DNA from: CAZABP01 sp964483245
Lineage (GTDB): Bacteria > Planctomycetota > UBA1135 > UBA2386
Direction of reading: 5' to 3'
DNA length: 12,967 nt
Assembly: GCA_964483245.1 (NCBI GenBank)
Contig: CAZABP010000090.1
Coordinates: 1 to 12,967, forward strand
The position numbers and the translations under genes are program-made. Position 1 is the first letter of the stretch; every line of letters starts with the position of its first letter. Of this stretch, positions 6,529 to 12,967 are shown piece by piece. The notes beneath the pieces were generated by a model. The model did not search any database and was not told the DNA's origin. It worked only from the letters and a program-made list of their open reading frames with translations.

Positions 6529-6536
6529 CCTTCCGC

Positions 6537-8726
6537 ATGCTGCAGTCGCGCCGGCGTCCGGTCTGCAACGTCCTGTTCCTCACGGCGAGCCTGTGCGGGA
6601 TTGCATCGGCGCAAGCGCCCGTGCAGTGGACCCAGCCGCGCACGCGCGACGATCCGGCGGAACGTGCGGTCGTCTACGACGAGGCGCGGGATCGACTCGT
6701 CATGTTCCGCAATGCGGACCGCCTGTGGCAGAGCGGTACGGCCACGACCTGGGAGTGGGACGGCGCGCGTTGGATCGAACGGGCGCCGGCCGTGCAGCCA
6801 CCGCCGCGCTCCGGCTTTGCGATGGCGTATGACGCGGCGCGCCGTCGCGTCGTGATGTTCGGCGGCGGCGGCGACGCGCCGCTGGCCGACACGTGGGAGT
6901 GGGACGGGGTCGATTGGACGCGCGCGACTCCGGCCGCGAGCCCATCGCCGCGGTCGGGGCATGCGATGGCCTACGACGCCGCGCGCCAGCGTGTGGTGCT
7001 GTTCGGGGGCGAGGACGGATCGAACTGGTTCGCCGACACGTGGGAGTGGGACGGTGCGAACTGGATCGCGCGGCAACCATCGACGACCCCATCGCCGCGC
7101 ACGAGCGCCGTGATGTCGTTCGACCTGCAGCGCCGCCGCATCGTGTTGTTCGGAGGGGAATACGGCGGCGGCAACCGGCTCGGCGACACCTGGGAGTGGG
7201 ACGGCACGAGCTGGTCGAAGCCGGCACCGGCGGCCAGTCCGCCACCGAGCAGCGATCACGCGATGGCCTATGACGCGGCGCGGCAGCGCACCGTCTGGTT
7301 CGGTGGTGCGCAGACCTGGGAATGGGATGGCACGAACTGGACGCGGCGGACTTCGTCGGCCGTGCCGGACGTCGTTTGGGCCTATGCCATGGCGTACGAC
7401 AGCGCGCGTGCGCGGACGCTGCTGCTCGGGACCGGCGCGCGCGAGAGCGACTCCGCCACGTGGGCCTGGAATGGCGTCGCCTGGACAAGCGTCGCGTCGC
7501 ACGCCGCGCCTGGGATGCGGCTTGCACATGCACTCGCCACCGACGAGCGCCGGCAGCGCGTCGTCATGTTCGGCGGTGATCGATTCGGTGCGCCGACCGC
7601 CGAGACCTGGGAATGGGATGGTGCCGAGTGGCAGCAGCGGCTGCCGGCGCCTTCGCCCGCGGCTCGCCGCGGTCACGCGATGGTCTACGACGCAACCCGA
7701 GGTCGTGTGCTGCTGTTCGGCGGCGCAACGGCGGCCGGACTGTCCGGCGACACGTGGGAATGGGACGGAACGAGCTGGACGCAGCGGGCGCCGGCGCACG
7801 CGCCTTCGCCGCGATCCGGGCAGGCGATCGCTTATGACCGTGTCCGGCAGCGAGTCGTGCTGTTCGGGGGATGGAGCGCGAGCGGCGCGCTGCGCGACAC
7901 CTGGCTGTGGGACGGGAACGACTGGACCGTGCAAGCTCCCGTGACGCAGCCGGAGTTCGCGTTTGCGATGGTGTTCGACGAAGCGCGGCGTCGCGTCGTG
8001 ATGTTCGGCGGCGACGAGACCTGGGAGTGGGACGGGGTCCAGTGGGCGCGGCGCTACCCGGTCACGGTGCCGCCGGGCCGGGGAGCGCATGCGATGGCGT
8101 ACGACCAAGCGCGCCAGCGGGTCGTGCTGTTCGGCGGACGATCCGGACCGCGAGGCCAGCTTGGGGACACATGGGAGTGGGACGGGAACGACTGGAGCGA
8201 GCGTGTGCTCTCGCCCAGTCCATTCGTCCGTGAAGGTCACGCGATGGCGTTCGACCATGCGCGTGGTTGCGTGTTGCTGCATGGCGGGACCCACCACATG
8301 GGGGTTCAGGCGGACACGTGGTTGCTCGGGCCGGCGTCGCCCGCGCGCAGTGACGAGTTCGGCACGGCCTGCAGCGGCAGTGGCGTCGGACCGCGGCTCG
8401 GTGGGGAGCTGCCGTACCTCGGCAACGCCGGTTTCCGGCTCGAGCTGCTCGATGCCGTGCCGGCGGCTGCCTGCATGTTCGTGCTCGCGGGTGGCTCGCA
8501 GAGCCTGCCGGTCGGTCCGTGCCGGCTCTACGTGCGGGATCCGGTCGTACCGTTCTTCGGAGTCACCGATGCGATCGGCGGGGCCGGATCGCCGGCGCAA
8601 GCCGTGCCTGTGGATGCGGCGTTGCGTGGTGTGGCGCTGTACGCGCAGGCGTTCGTCGTGGACCCGCAGAGCCCCGGCTTCGGGATCGCGTTCTCCGCTG
8701 GACGCAGGCTCGTCATCGGCGATTGA
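6537..8726 (+). CDS. Secreted kelch-type beta-propeller protein with planctomycete-type C-terminal domain (paralogue 1)
   Basis: 729 residues. The N-terminus has three arginines and a hydrophobic core (about 11-23) ending ASA-Q, a signal peptidase I site near residue 25. Residues about 32-607 are twelve tandem units of 40-50 residues with the pattern W..R.P...P.PR.GHAMAYDAARQRVVLFGG then DTWEWDG. The GG pair and the spaced Trp residues are the kelch hallmark (galactose-oxidase central-domain type). Eleven W-x-W-[DN]-G motifs can be counted, the first at 72-76. Unit 6 has lost FGG (LLLGTG), units 5 and 10 have short loops, and unit 12 ends DTWLLG. Residues 608-729 form a separate domain starting FGTACSGS, with three Cys (C612, C646, C662) and ending VIGD, about half identical to the same region of the second kelch protein. 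No catalytic residues of galactose oxidase are recognised, so a binding or structural role outside the cell is most likely. It is divergent from the sigma fusion, and its last 14 nt overlap the convergent membrane-protein gene. Confidence 0.85.
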   Translation: MLQSRRRPVCNVLFLTASLCGIASAQAPVQWTQPRTRDDPAERAVVYDEARDRLVMFRNADRLWQSGTATTWEWDGARWIERAPAVQPPPRSGFAMAYDAARRRVVMFGGGGDAPLADTWEWDGVDWTRATPAASPSPRSGHAMAYDAARQRVVLFGGEDGSNWFADTWEWDGANWIARQPSTTPSPRTSAVMSFDLQRRRIVLFGGEYGGGNRLGDTWEWDGTSWSKPAPAASPPPSSDHAMAYDAARQRTVWFGGAQTWEWDGTNWTRRTSSAVPDVVWAYAMAYDSARARTLLLGTGARESDSATWAWNGVAWTSVASHAAPGMRLAHALATDERRQRVVMFGGDRFGAPTAETWEWDGAEWQQRLPAPSPAARRGHAMVYDATRGRVLLFGGATAAGLSGDTWEWDGTSWTQRAPAHAPSPRSGQAIAYDRVRQRVVLFGGWSASGALRDTWLWDGNDWTVQAPVTQPEFAFAMVFDEARRRVVMFGGDETWEWDGVQWARRYPVTVPPGRGAHAMAYDQARQRVVLFGGRSGPRGQLGDTWEWDGNDWSERVLSPSPFVREGHAMAFDHARGCVLLHGGTHHMGVQADTWLLGPASPARSDEFGTACSGSGVGPRLGGELPYLGNAGFRLELLDAVPAAACMFVLAGGSQSLPVGPCRLYVRDPVVPFFGVTDAIGGAGSPAQAVPVDAALRGVALYAQAFVVDPQSPGFGIAFSAGRRLVIGD
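6630..8336 (+). repeat. Coding tandem repeats, about 12 units of roughly 120-150 bp
   Basis: The kelch units are repeated at the DNA level as well as in protein. Short blocks such as GACACGTGGGAGTGGGACGG and GCGATGGCCTACGACGC recur almost unchanged from unit to unit, while the loops between them diverge. Such a tract can gain or lose units by recombination and is prone to assembly collapse. Confidence 0.8.
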
Positions 8727-9171
8727 ACGGCTTCGCGCCAGACCGGCGCCGCCAGGCCCAGACCAGCATCACGACCGTCGGTACGAACAGCGCGAACATC
8801 GGGATCGCGAGGATCCGGATCTCGTCGTAGCGGAACGGTGCCGGCAGCGCGCCGCTCGAAACCACTACGAAGGCCGCCACCAACACGCGCGTGGACCACG
8901 GCGCGCGCAACACGCTGCCGGCCAGGATCAACAACAGCGCGGTGTGGAAGATCACGAACCCGACGATGCTCTTGTCGAGCGCGCGCTGCAGCGAACCTTC
9001 GAAGCGCCAGAGCCAGACGCAGGCGACATGCGCCGTGACGACCGCGGCCAGCACGAACGTCCATGCCCGGCCACGGTGCCCGACGGCGCGCCGCACGACA
9101 TCGACGCAGAGCAGCGCGTAGCCGAGATACGCGAGCCCGAATGTGATCGTGGTGCGGGTGGATTCGGTCAT
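8713..9171 (-). CDS. Small polytopic membrane protein, function unknown
   Basis: 152 residues with about five hydrophobic helices (roughly 11-30, 37-55, 68-88, 95-110, 119-140) and a very basic C-terminus (RRRSGAKPFNRR), which suggests that this end is cytoplasmic. I do not recognise the family. Two histidines inside helices (H48, H76) are notable but do not by themselves indicate heme or metal binding. It starts at the ATG at 9171 with at best a weak ribosome site (ACAGAG). It converges with the first kelch gene and overlaps its 3' end by 14 nt. It is divergent from the glycosyltransferase that starts at 9290, leaving 118 bp between start codons for promoters. Confidence 0.6.
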   Translation of the reverse strand: MTESTRTTITFGLAYLGYALLCVDVVRRAVGHRGRAWTFVLAAVVTAHVACVWLWRFEGSLQRALDKSIVGFVIFHTALLLILAGSVLRAPWSTRVLVAAFVVVSSGALPAPFRYDEIRILAIPMFALFVPTVVMLVWAWRRRSGAKPFNRR

Positions 9172-9276
9172 GGACTCTGTTCGTCTCGCGCGTCGAACGA
9201 GGGGCGTGCGTCCTGGAGCCTCTTCTAGTTGCCGTGCCAGTTATCGTCTCCTGACTCGTGCCCAGCGTGTCGACCT

Positions 9277-9281
9277 AGGAG
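9277..9281 (+). promoter_or_regulatory. Ribosome binding site supporting a TTG start
   Basis: AGGAG stands 8 nt before an in-frame TTG at 9290. The alternatives are the frame's first ATG at 9143, which runs through the start region of the divergent gene, and the ATG at 9344, which has no comparable site. Confidence 0.55.
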
Positions 9282-9289
9282 TCTGGAAC

Positions 9290-10576
9290 TTGGAAGCGAA
9301 ACGGGATGCAGCACCGGAACCCCGCGCCGCCGCGCGCGGCGCGATGCCCTGGCCGCTGCTCCTCCTGCTCGCGCTGGCGCCGATCCTGTTGACGAAGCAC
9401 GCCGCCACGAGCTGGAACGACGCGAGCCGGATGGCGACCGTGCAGGCGCTGGTCGAGCACGGCACGTTTGCGATCGATGCGACCGCGTTCGTCGCGACTG
9501 GTGACAAGGTCCGGATCGGCGGGCAGTTCTACTCGGACAAGCCGGTGATGCCGGCGCTGCTCGGCGCGCTGGTGTACTGGCCGCTGCACGCGAGCGGCCT
9601 GCGGCTGACAGAAGGACCGTGCTGGGCGTACTACCTGATCACGCTGGCGACGATCGGCCTGCCATGGCTGCTCGGCATGCTGGCGTTCCATCGCGCAGTC
9701 GGGATCACCGGGGCGGATGCGACCGCGCGGACCTGGTGCACGGTTGCGCTCGCGTTCGGCTCGATCCTGTGGCCGTGGTCGACGGTGTTCGCGAACCACT
9801 CGTTCGCGGCGGCATGTCTGGCGATCGGTCTGCCGCTCGTGCTGCGCGTGCGCCACGGCGGAGCAGGTGCAGGCACGGCATTCGGTGCGGGCGCGGCATG
9901 GGGACTCGCCGCGTCCGCGGACCAACCGTTCGGAATCTTCATCGTCGCCTTCGCAGCGATGCTGCTCGCGGATCCGCGAAGCCGGAGGCTGGCGGGCTGG
10001 TTCGTACTCCCGGCCATGCTCGCGGTGGGGCTCGTGATCGGAGTCAACTTCGCGATCTCCGGCAGCGTGATCCCTGTGCAGCTCGTGCCGGCGCACTTCG
10101 ACTACGCAGGCTCCCCGTGGCGCGGCAGTGCTGAGCTGTCCGGCGTGCGGACGAACTCCCTCACGGAAACGTCGCGCTATGCGCTCGCCATGTTGCTCGG
10201 CATGAAGGGGTTCCTCTGGTTCAACCCGCTGCTGTGGCTCGCCGCACTGGCATGGGCGGCGCAATTGCGGCGTGCTGCGCCTTTGCGCCTCGAAGCCGTC
10301 GCGGTCGGGGGGGCAACGCTGGTGTTGGTCGGCTACTACGTCACCCGAACCAACAACTACGGGGGCTCGGCGTTCGGGATCCGCTGGTTCGTGCCGCTGC
10401 TGCCCTTCTGGTACCTGTTCCTCGGGCGCGCGCTGATGCCGCCGCGACCACGGTGGCGCTGGTTCTGGATCCTGCTCGCGCCGTCGGTCGCGATCGCGGT
10501 CTGCGGGCTGCCGATGCCGTTCCGGCGTCCGCTGGTGAACCTGGCCTACTGGCTCGAACTGCTCGGCTTGCAGTGA
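9290..10576 (+). CDS. Polytopic GT-C-type glycosyltransferase-like membrane protein
   Basis: 428 residues from the TTG start. After a basic N-terminus come about ten hydrophobic segments (for example 20-36, 86-100, 112-132, 150-162, 170-185, 213-227, 236-257, 298-323, 336-351, 366-381, 390-405). The first outer loop carries NDASRMATVQALVEHG (43-58) and DKVRIGGQFYSDKP (72-85), and the late loop carries NNYGGSAFGIRWFVPLLPF (355-373). I associate this combination with family-39-like membrane transferases and uncharacterised relatives that act with polyprenyl-phosphate sugars; Asp44 or Asp72 would be candidates for the catalytic acidic residue. It differs in motifs and length from the glycosyltransferase at 2073, so they are not recent duplicates. 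It lies 80 bp upstream of the second kelch gene on the same strand and may be co-transcribed with it. An envelope-glycan role is inferred; the substrate is unknown. Confidence 0.65.
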   Translation: MEAKRDAAPEPRAAARGAMPWPLLLLLALAPILLTKHAATSWNDASRMATVQALVEHGTFAIDATAFVATGDKVRIGGQFYSDKPVMPALLGALVYWPLHASGLRLTEGPCWAYYLITLATIGLPWLLGMLAFHRAVGITGADATARTWCTVALAFGSILWPWSTVFANHSFAAACLAIGLPLVLRVRHGGAGAGTAFGAGAAWGLAASADQPFGIFIVAFAAMLLADPRSRRLAGWFVLPAMLAVGLVIGVNFAISGSVIPVQLVPAHFDYAGSPWRGSAELSGVRTNSLTETSRYALAMLLGMKGFLWFNPLLWLAALAWAAQLRRAAPLRLEAVAVGGATLVLVGYYVTRTNNYGGSAFGIRWFVPLLPFWYLFLGRALMPPRPRWRWFWILLAPSVAIAVCGLPMPFRRPLVNLAYWLELLGLQ

Positions 10577-10656
10577 GCAGGATCCGCCGCGGCACGCGGC
10601 GAAAGTCCGGCGCGCCGGCAGGCGTTGTCCGCCCCGGTTCGACGAGCGAGGCGCTC
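10577..10656. other. Short intergenic region with two palindromes
   Basis: The 80 bp between the glycosyltransferase-like gene and the second kelch gene contain a 6-bp hairpin (10585-10590 with 10596-10601, 5-nt loop) and a perfect 12-bp palindrome CCGGCGCGCCGG (10607-10618). Neither is followed by a T-run, so neither is a typical intrinsic terminator. The downstream gene has a modest GAGG ribosome site at 10648-10651, 5 nt before its ATG. Confidence 0.5.
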
Positions 10657-12891
10657 ATGCAGCATTCTGCACTGCGTCCGGATCGCGGCACCGGGCATCC
10701 CGGGCTGCGCCGGTTCCTGGGTCTGGCCCTCGGTGCGCTCGCGGGCAGCGCAGCGGCCCAGCCCGCACCCCTCTGGCTGCCGGCCCACGCGCTCGACGCG
10801 CGGCACGACCACGCACTGGCGTATGACGTCGCGCGTCAACGCGTCGTGTTGTTCGGTGGGATCGGCGTCCGTGGCGACGCCACCGATGCCACCTGGGAAT
10901 GGGATGGCAGCCATTGGCTGGAACGTTCCCCGGCCGTGCGGCCGCCGCCCCGAAGCGGCCATGCGATGGCCTACGACATCGCGCGCCAGCGCGTCGTCCT
11001 GTTCGGCGGCACGAGCGCCGCGGGCATGCTCGGGGACACCTGGGAATGGGACGGCCAGTCGTGGTCGCTCCGCGCGGCGGCGACGGGATCCAATCCGCAA
11101 CCGCGCACGGCGGCCGCGTTGACCTACGACCCGGCGCGGCAGCGCACCGTCCTGTTCGGCGGGTGGAGCCCGACCCCCGGCTTCGGCGACGACACCTGGG
11201 AATGGGATGGTGCGAACTGGACGCAGCGCTCCCCCGCAGTGAACCCCGGCAGGCGCTGGGAACACGCCATGGCCTACGACGTCGCGCGGCAGCGCGTCGT
11301 GCTGTTCGGTGGATTCGGCTGGGGCGGGGTCGTGCTCGCCGACACGTGGGAATGGGACGGGAGTACGTGGACCAACCGTACGCCGGCGATCAAACCGGGC
11401 GCGCGCGCCGGGCATGGCATCGCCTATGACATCCTGCGGCAGCGGGTCGTCCTGTTCGGCGGGCGTGATGCTTCGCCGGTCTTGCATGGCGACACCTGGG
11501 AATGGGATGGCAGCGCCTGGATGCAACGCAATGCGGCATCGAGCCCGAGTGCACGGGCCGACCTGGCGCTGGCCTACGACGTCGGCCGCGGGGAGGTCGT
11601 GGCGTTCGGCGGCGCCGGCGTCGACTTCTCGCTCGGCGATACCTGGGGATGGAACGGGAACGACTGGGTCTTGCGCGCCGCAGCGGCGGATCCGGGTCGG
11701 CGTGGGTCGCATGCGCTCGCCGGCGACGAGGTTCGCGGGCGCGTCGTGCTGTTCGGCGGCGATCGCGTACCGGACGCCACGTGGGAATGGGATGGCAGTC
11801 GATGGCAGTCGTTCGTGCCGCCGGTCACCCCCAGTGCGCGCGTCGACCTTGGGATGGCGTTCGATGTCGCGCGCCGGCGTGTCGTGCTGTTCGGCGGCTG
11901 GGATGGGAACTACTGCGGTGACACCTGGGAATGGGACGGCGCGACCTGGACCCAGCGCAACCCAGCGACGAGTCCGAGCGCGCGTTACGGCCACGCACTC
12001 GCCAGCGACGGCGCGCGGCAGCGCATCGTGCTGTTCGGCGGCCAGCGTGGCCTCAGCATCTTTGCCGACACGTGGGTGTGGGACGGCACGAACTGGACGC
12101 AGGGCACACCGGGTCCGGGCGCGCGCGTCGATCACGCGATGGCGTACGACGCCGCGCGCCAGCGTGTGCTGTTGTTCGGCGGCGCATATGGCGCGCAACA
12201 GTTCGGCGACACCTGGGAGTGGGACGGCGTCGCCTGGTGGCTGCTCGCTCCTGCAGTGGCGCCGAGCCCGCGTCACAACCATGCGATGGCCTACGACGCG
12301 CGGCGGCAGCGCATCGTGCTGTTCGGCGGCTACGACGGGACGCGGCAGCTCAGCGATACCTGGGAATGGGACGGCACGACCTGGCTGCTGCAGACGCCCG
12401 GCACGATCCCGCCGCCGCACTCAGCGCACGCGATGGCGTACGACGCCGCGGCGCAGCGCGTGTTGATGTTCGGACCGACGACCTGGCTGTATGGGCTGCA
12501 GACCCCGGCCGCGGCGGACGTGCTCGGCAGCGCCTGCGCCGGCACGCGGGGGCCGCCGCTGTTGATCGCCGACCCGCCACACCTCGGCCATCCGGCGTTC
12601 CGGCTCGAGCTGCGCAATGCGCGCGCCTCGTCCGCCTGCGCGTTCGGGCTCTCGCACGGAACCCAGTCGCTGCCGATCGGGCCGTGCACGCTGTACCTGA
12701 CCGAACCGATCGTGCCATTGCCCGCGGTGAGCAACTGGGCCGGCGTCGCGGAGTCGGCGCGCTACGCGCTGCCGGTCGACCTCACGCTGCGCGGCGCGGT
12801 CGTCTACGCGCAGGCGTTCGTTGCCGATCCGCAGGGGCCGGTCCTCGGCCTCGCACTCAGCGCCGGAGCCAAGCTGACGTTCGGCGATTGA
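10657..12891 (+). CDS. Secreted kelch-type beta-propeller protein with planctomycete-type C-terminal domain (paralogue 2)
   Basis: 744 residues. The signal peptide runs to an AAA-Q site near residue 34 (hydrophobic FLGLALGALAG at 20-30). Twelve tandem units follow (about 45-622), again carrying eleven W-x-W-[DN]-G motifs and the HAMAYDVARQRVVLFGG strand pattern. Unit 6 is degenerate (GGAGVDFSLGDTWGWNG) and unit 12 ends FGPTTWLYG. The last 122 residues (623-744) begin LGSACAGT, contain Cys at the same three positions as paralogue 1, and end TFGD; I count 61 identities in an ungapped 122-residue comparison. It is presumably exported and acts as a binding or surface-layer component; no active-site residues are recognised. 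The ATG at 10657 is chosen over the frame's upstream ATG at 10234, which lies deep inside the preceding gene, because signal peptide and GAGG site agree. Confidence 0.85.
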   Translation: MQHSALRPDRGTGHPGLRRFLGLALGALAGSAAAQPAPLWLPAHALDARHDHALAYDVARQRVVLFGGIGVRGDATDATWEWDGSHWLERSPAVRPPPRSGHAMAYDIARQRVVLFGGTSAAGMLGDTWEWDGQSWSLRAAATGSNPQPRTAAALTYDPARQRTVLFGGWSPTPGFGDDTWEWDGANWTQRSPAVNPGRRWEHAMAYDVARQRVVLFGGFGWGGVVLADTWEWDGSTWTNRTPAIKPGARAGHGIAYDILRQRVVLFGGRDASPVLHGDTWEWDGSAWMQRNAASSPSARADLALAYDVGRGEVVAFGGAGVDFSLGDTWGWNGNDWVLRAAAADPGRRGSHALAGDEVRGRVVLFGGDRVPDATWEWDGSRWQSFVPPVTPSARVDLGMAFDVARRRVVLFGGWDGNYCGDTWEWDGATWTQRNPATSPSARYGHALASDGARQRIVLFGGQRGLSIFADTWVWDGTNWTQGTPGPGARVDHAMAYDAARQRVLLFGGAYGAQQFGDTWEWDGVAWWLLAPAVAPSPRHNHAMAYDARRQRIVLFGGYDGTRQLSDTWEWDGTTWLLQTPGTIPPPHSAHAMAYDAAAQRVLMFGPTTWLYGLQTPAAADVLGSACAGTRGPPLLIADPPHLGHPAFRLELRNARASSACAFGLSHGTQSLPIGPCTLYLTEPIVPLPAVSNWAGVAESARYALPVDLTLRGAVVYAQAFVADPQGPVLGLALSAGAKLTFGD
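10800..12490 (+). repeat. Coding tandem repeats of the second kelch gene
   Basis: About twelve units of roughly 140-150 bp recur with near-identical blocks such as GACACCTGGGAATGGGA and CAGCGCGTCGTGCTGTTCGG. The blocks are shared with the first kelch gene 4 kb upstream in the same orientation, which gives substrate for unequal exchange or gene conversion between the two genes. Confidence 0.8.
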
Positions 12892-12923
12892 CCGCCGCGT
12901 AGGTGTCTCCTTAGAAACGGGCA

Positions 12924-12967
12924 GTTGGTGTCAGACTCCAACCCTCCTGAATTGGGAGGGTTGGAGT
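12924..12967. repeat. Large hairpin at the right edge, related to the GTCAGAC repeats
   Basis: ACTCCAACCCTCC (12935-12947) pairs perfectly with 12955-12967 over 13 bp around a 7-nt loop (TGAATTG). It is preceded by TTGGTGTCAG, so the left flank reads TTGGTGTCAGACTCCAA, resembling the core of copies A-C. The stem runs to the last base of the window and may continue. It lies about 45 bp past the second kelch stop codon, where it could act as a terminator-like structure, but it has the look of a dispersed palindromic repeat. Confidence 0.75.

Larger units (their letters stand above)
6370..6536. other. Divergent intergenic region between sigma fusion and kelch gene
   Basis: This 167-bp gap must contain the start signals for both divergent genes. 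It is largely filled by two palindromic repeats (copies B and C). On the minus strand a TGAACC (about 6401-6406) and an AATACT (about 6377-6382) sit 18 bp apart ahead of the GTG at 6369, only a weak resemblance to -35/-10 boxes. I see no convincing promoter toward the kelch gene. Confidence 0.4.

Noticed and set aside
6630..8336. CRISPR-like regularly spaced repeats
   Set aside because: The repeated blocks lie in frame inside a secreted kelch protein, vary in spacing, and encode the DTWEWDG and LFGG motifs; no cas genes are present.
6477..8600. A 707-codon open frame on the minus strand across the first kelch gene
   Set aside because: It is the mirror of the kelch repeats: the same codons in each unit contain no antisense stops, so the frame stays open. 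Its product is Arg/His/Pro-rich with no fold, signal or ribosome site, while the plus strand has a signal peptide and clear motifs.
9143..9289. Longer N-terminus for the second glycosyltransferase-like protein
   Set aside because: It would overlap the start of the divergent membrane-protein gene and adds an unstructured basic leader; the AGGAG before the TTG at 9290 is a better explanation.
10546..12420. A 624-codon minus-strand frame across the second kelch gene
   Set aside because: Same cause as for the first kelch gene; low-complexity EQHDALPR-type repeats are antisense of the kelch units.

Overview
The window is about 13 kb of very GC-rich bacterial DNA with strong third-position G/C bias. 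I infer an uncultured member of the Planctomycetota. The reasons are an ECF-type sigma factor fused to a membrane anchor and a long run of carboxypeptidase-regulatory-like repeats, two secreted kelch-type proteins ending in a shared ~122-residue domain of a kind I associate with planctomycete secreted proteins, and generally weak Shine-Dalgarno sites. This assignment rests on memory of protein families, not on a search. The window has eight complete protein genes and one partial gene. No rRNA, tRNA, CRISPR array, transposase or prophage gene was seen. No gene-free stretch exceeds 300 bases; the longest gaps are 1330-1499, 6370-6536 and 1935-2072.

Layout. (1) 1-1329, minus strand: a partial galactose-1-phosphate uridylyltransferase (galT), preceded by and overlapping a small exported protein with one C-terminal heme-binding CxxCH. 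(2) 1500-3452, plus strand: a small membrane-anchored protein and then a polytopic GT-C-type glycosyltransferase. The two are separated by a perfect 22-bp inverted repeat that fills the gap between stop and start codon. (3) 3436-6369, minus strand: the 977-residue sigma/anchor/beta-domain fusion, convergent with and overlapping the glycosyltransferase. (4) 6537-8726, plus strand: the first kelch protein, divergent from the sigma fusion. (5) 8713-9171, minus strand: a small polytopic membrane protein. (6) 9290-10576, plus strand: a second GT-C-type membrane protein. (7) 10657-12891, plus strand: the second kelch protein, a paralogue of the first.

A short palindromic repeat, AAGGGGTCWGACCCCAA, occurs three times in the same orientation: once in the tail of the first glycosyltransferase and twice between the sigma fusion and the first kelch gene. 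A related, larger hairpin closes the window.

How the genes may work together (inference). Most products are membrane or exported proteins: two lipid-linked-sugar-type glycosyltransferases, two large secreted propellers, a putative periplasmic or lipid-anchored cytochrome, and a sigma factor whose C-terminal part is predicted to lie outside the cytoplasmic membrane. The divergent sigma-fusion/kelch pair is the best candidate for something new: a one-protein envelope sensor-regulator next to a possible target or ligand. No direct evidence of regulation is visible in the sequence.
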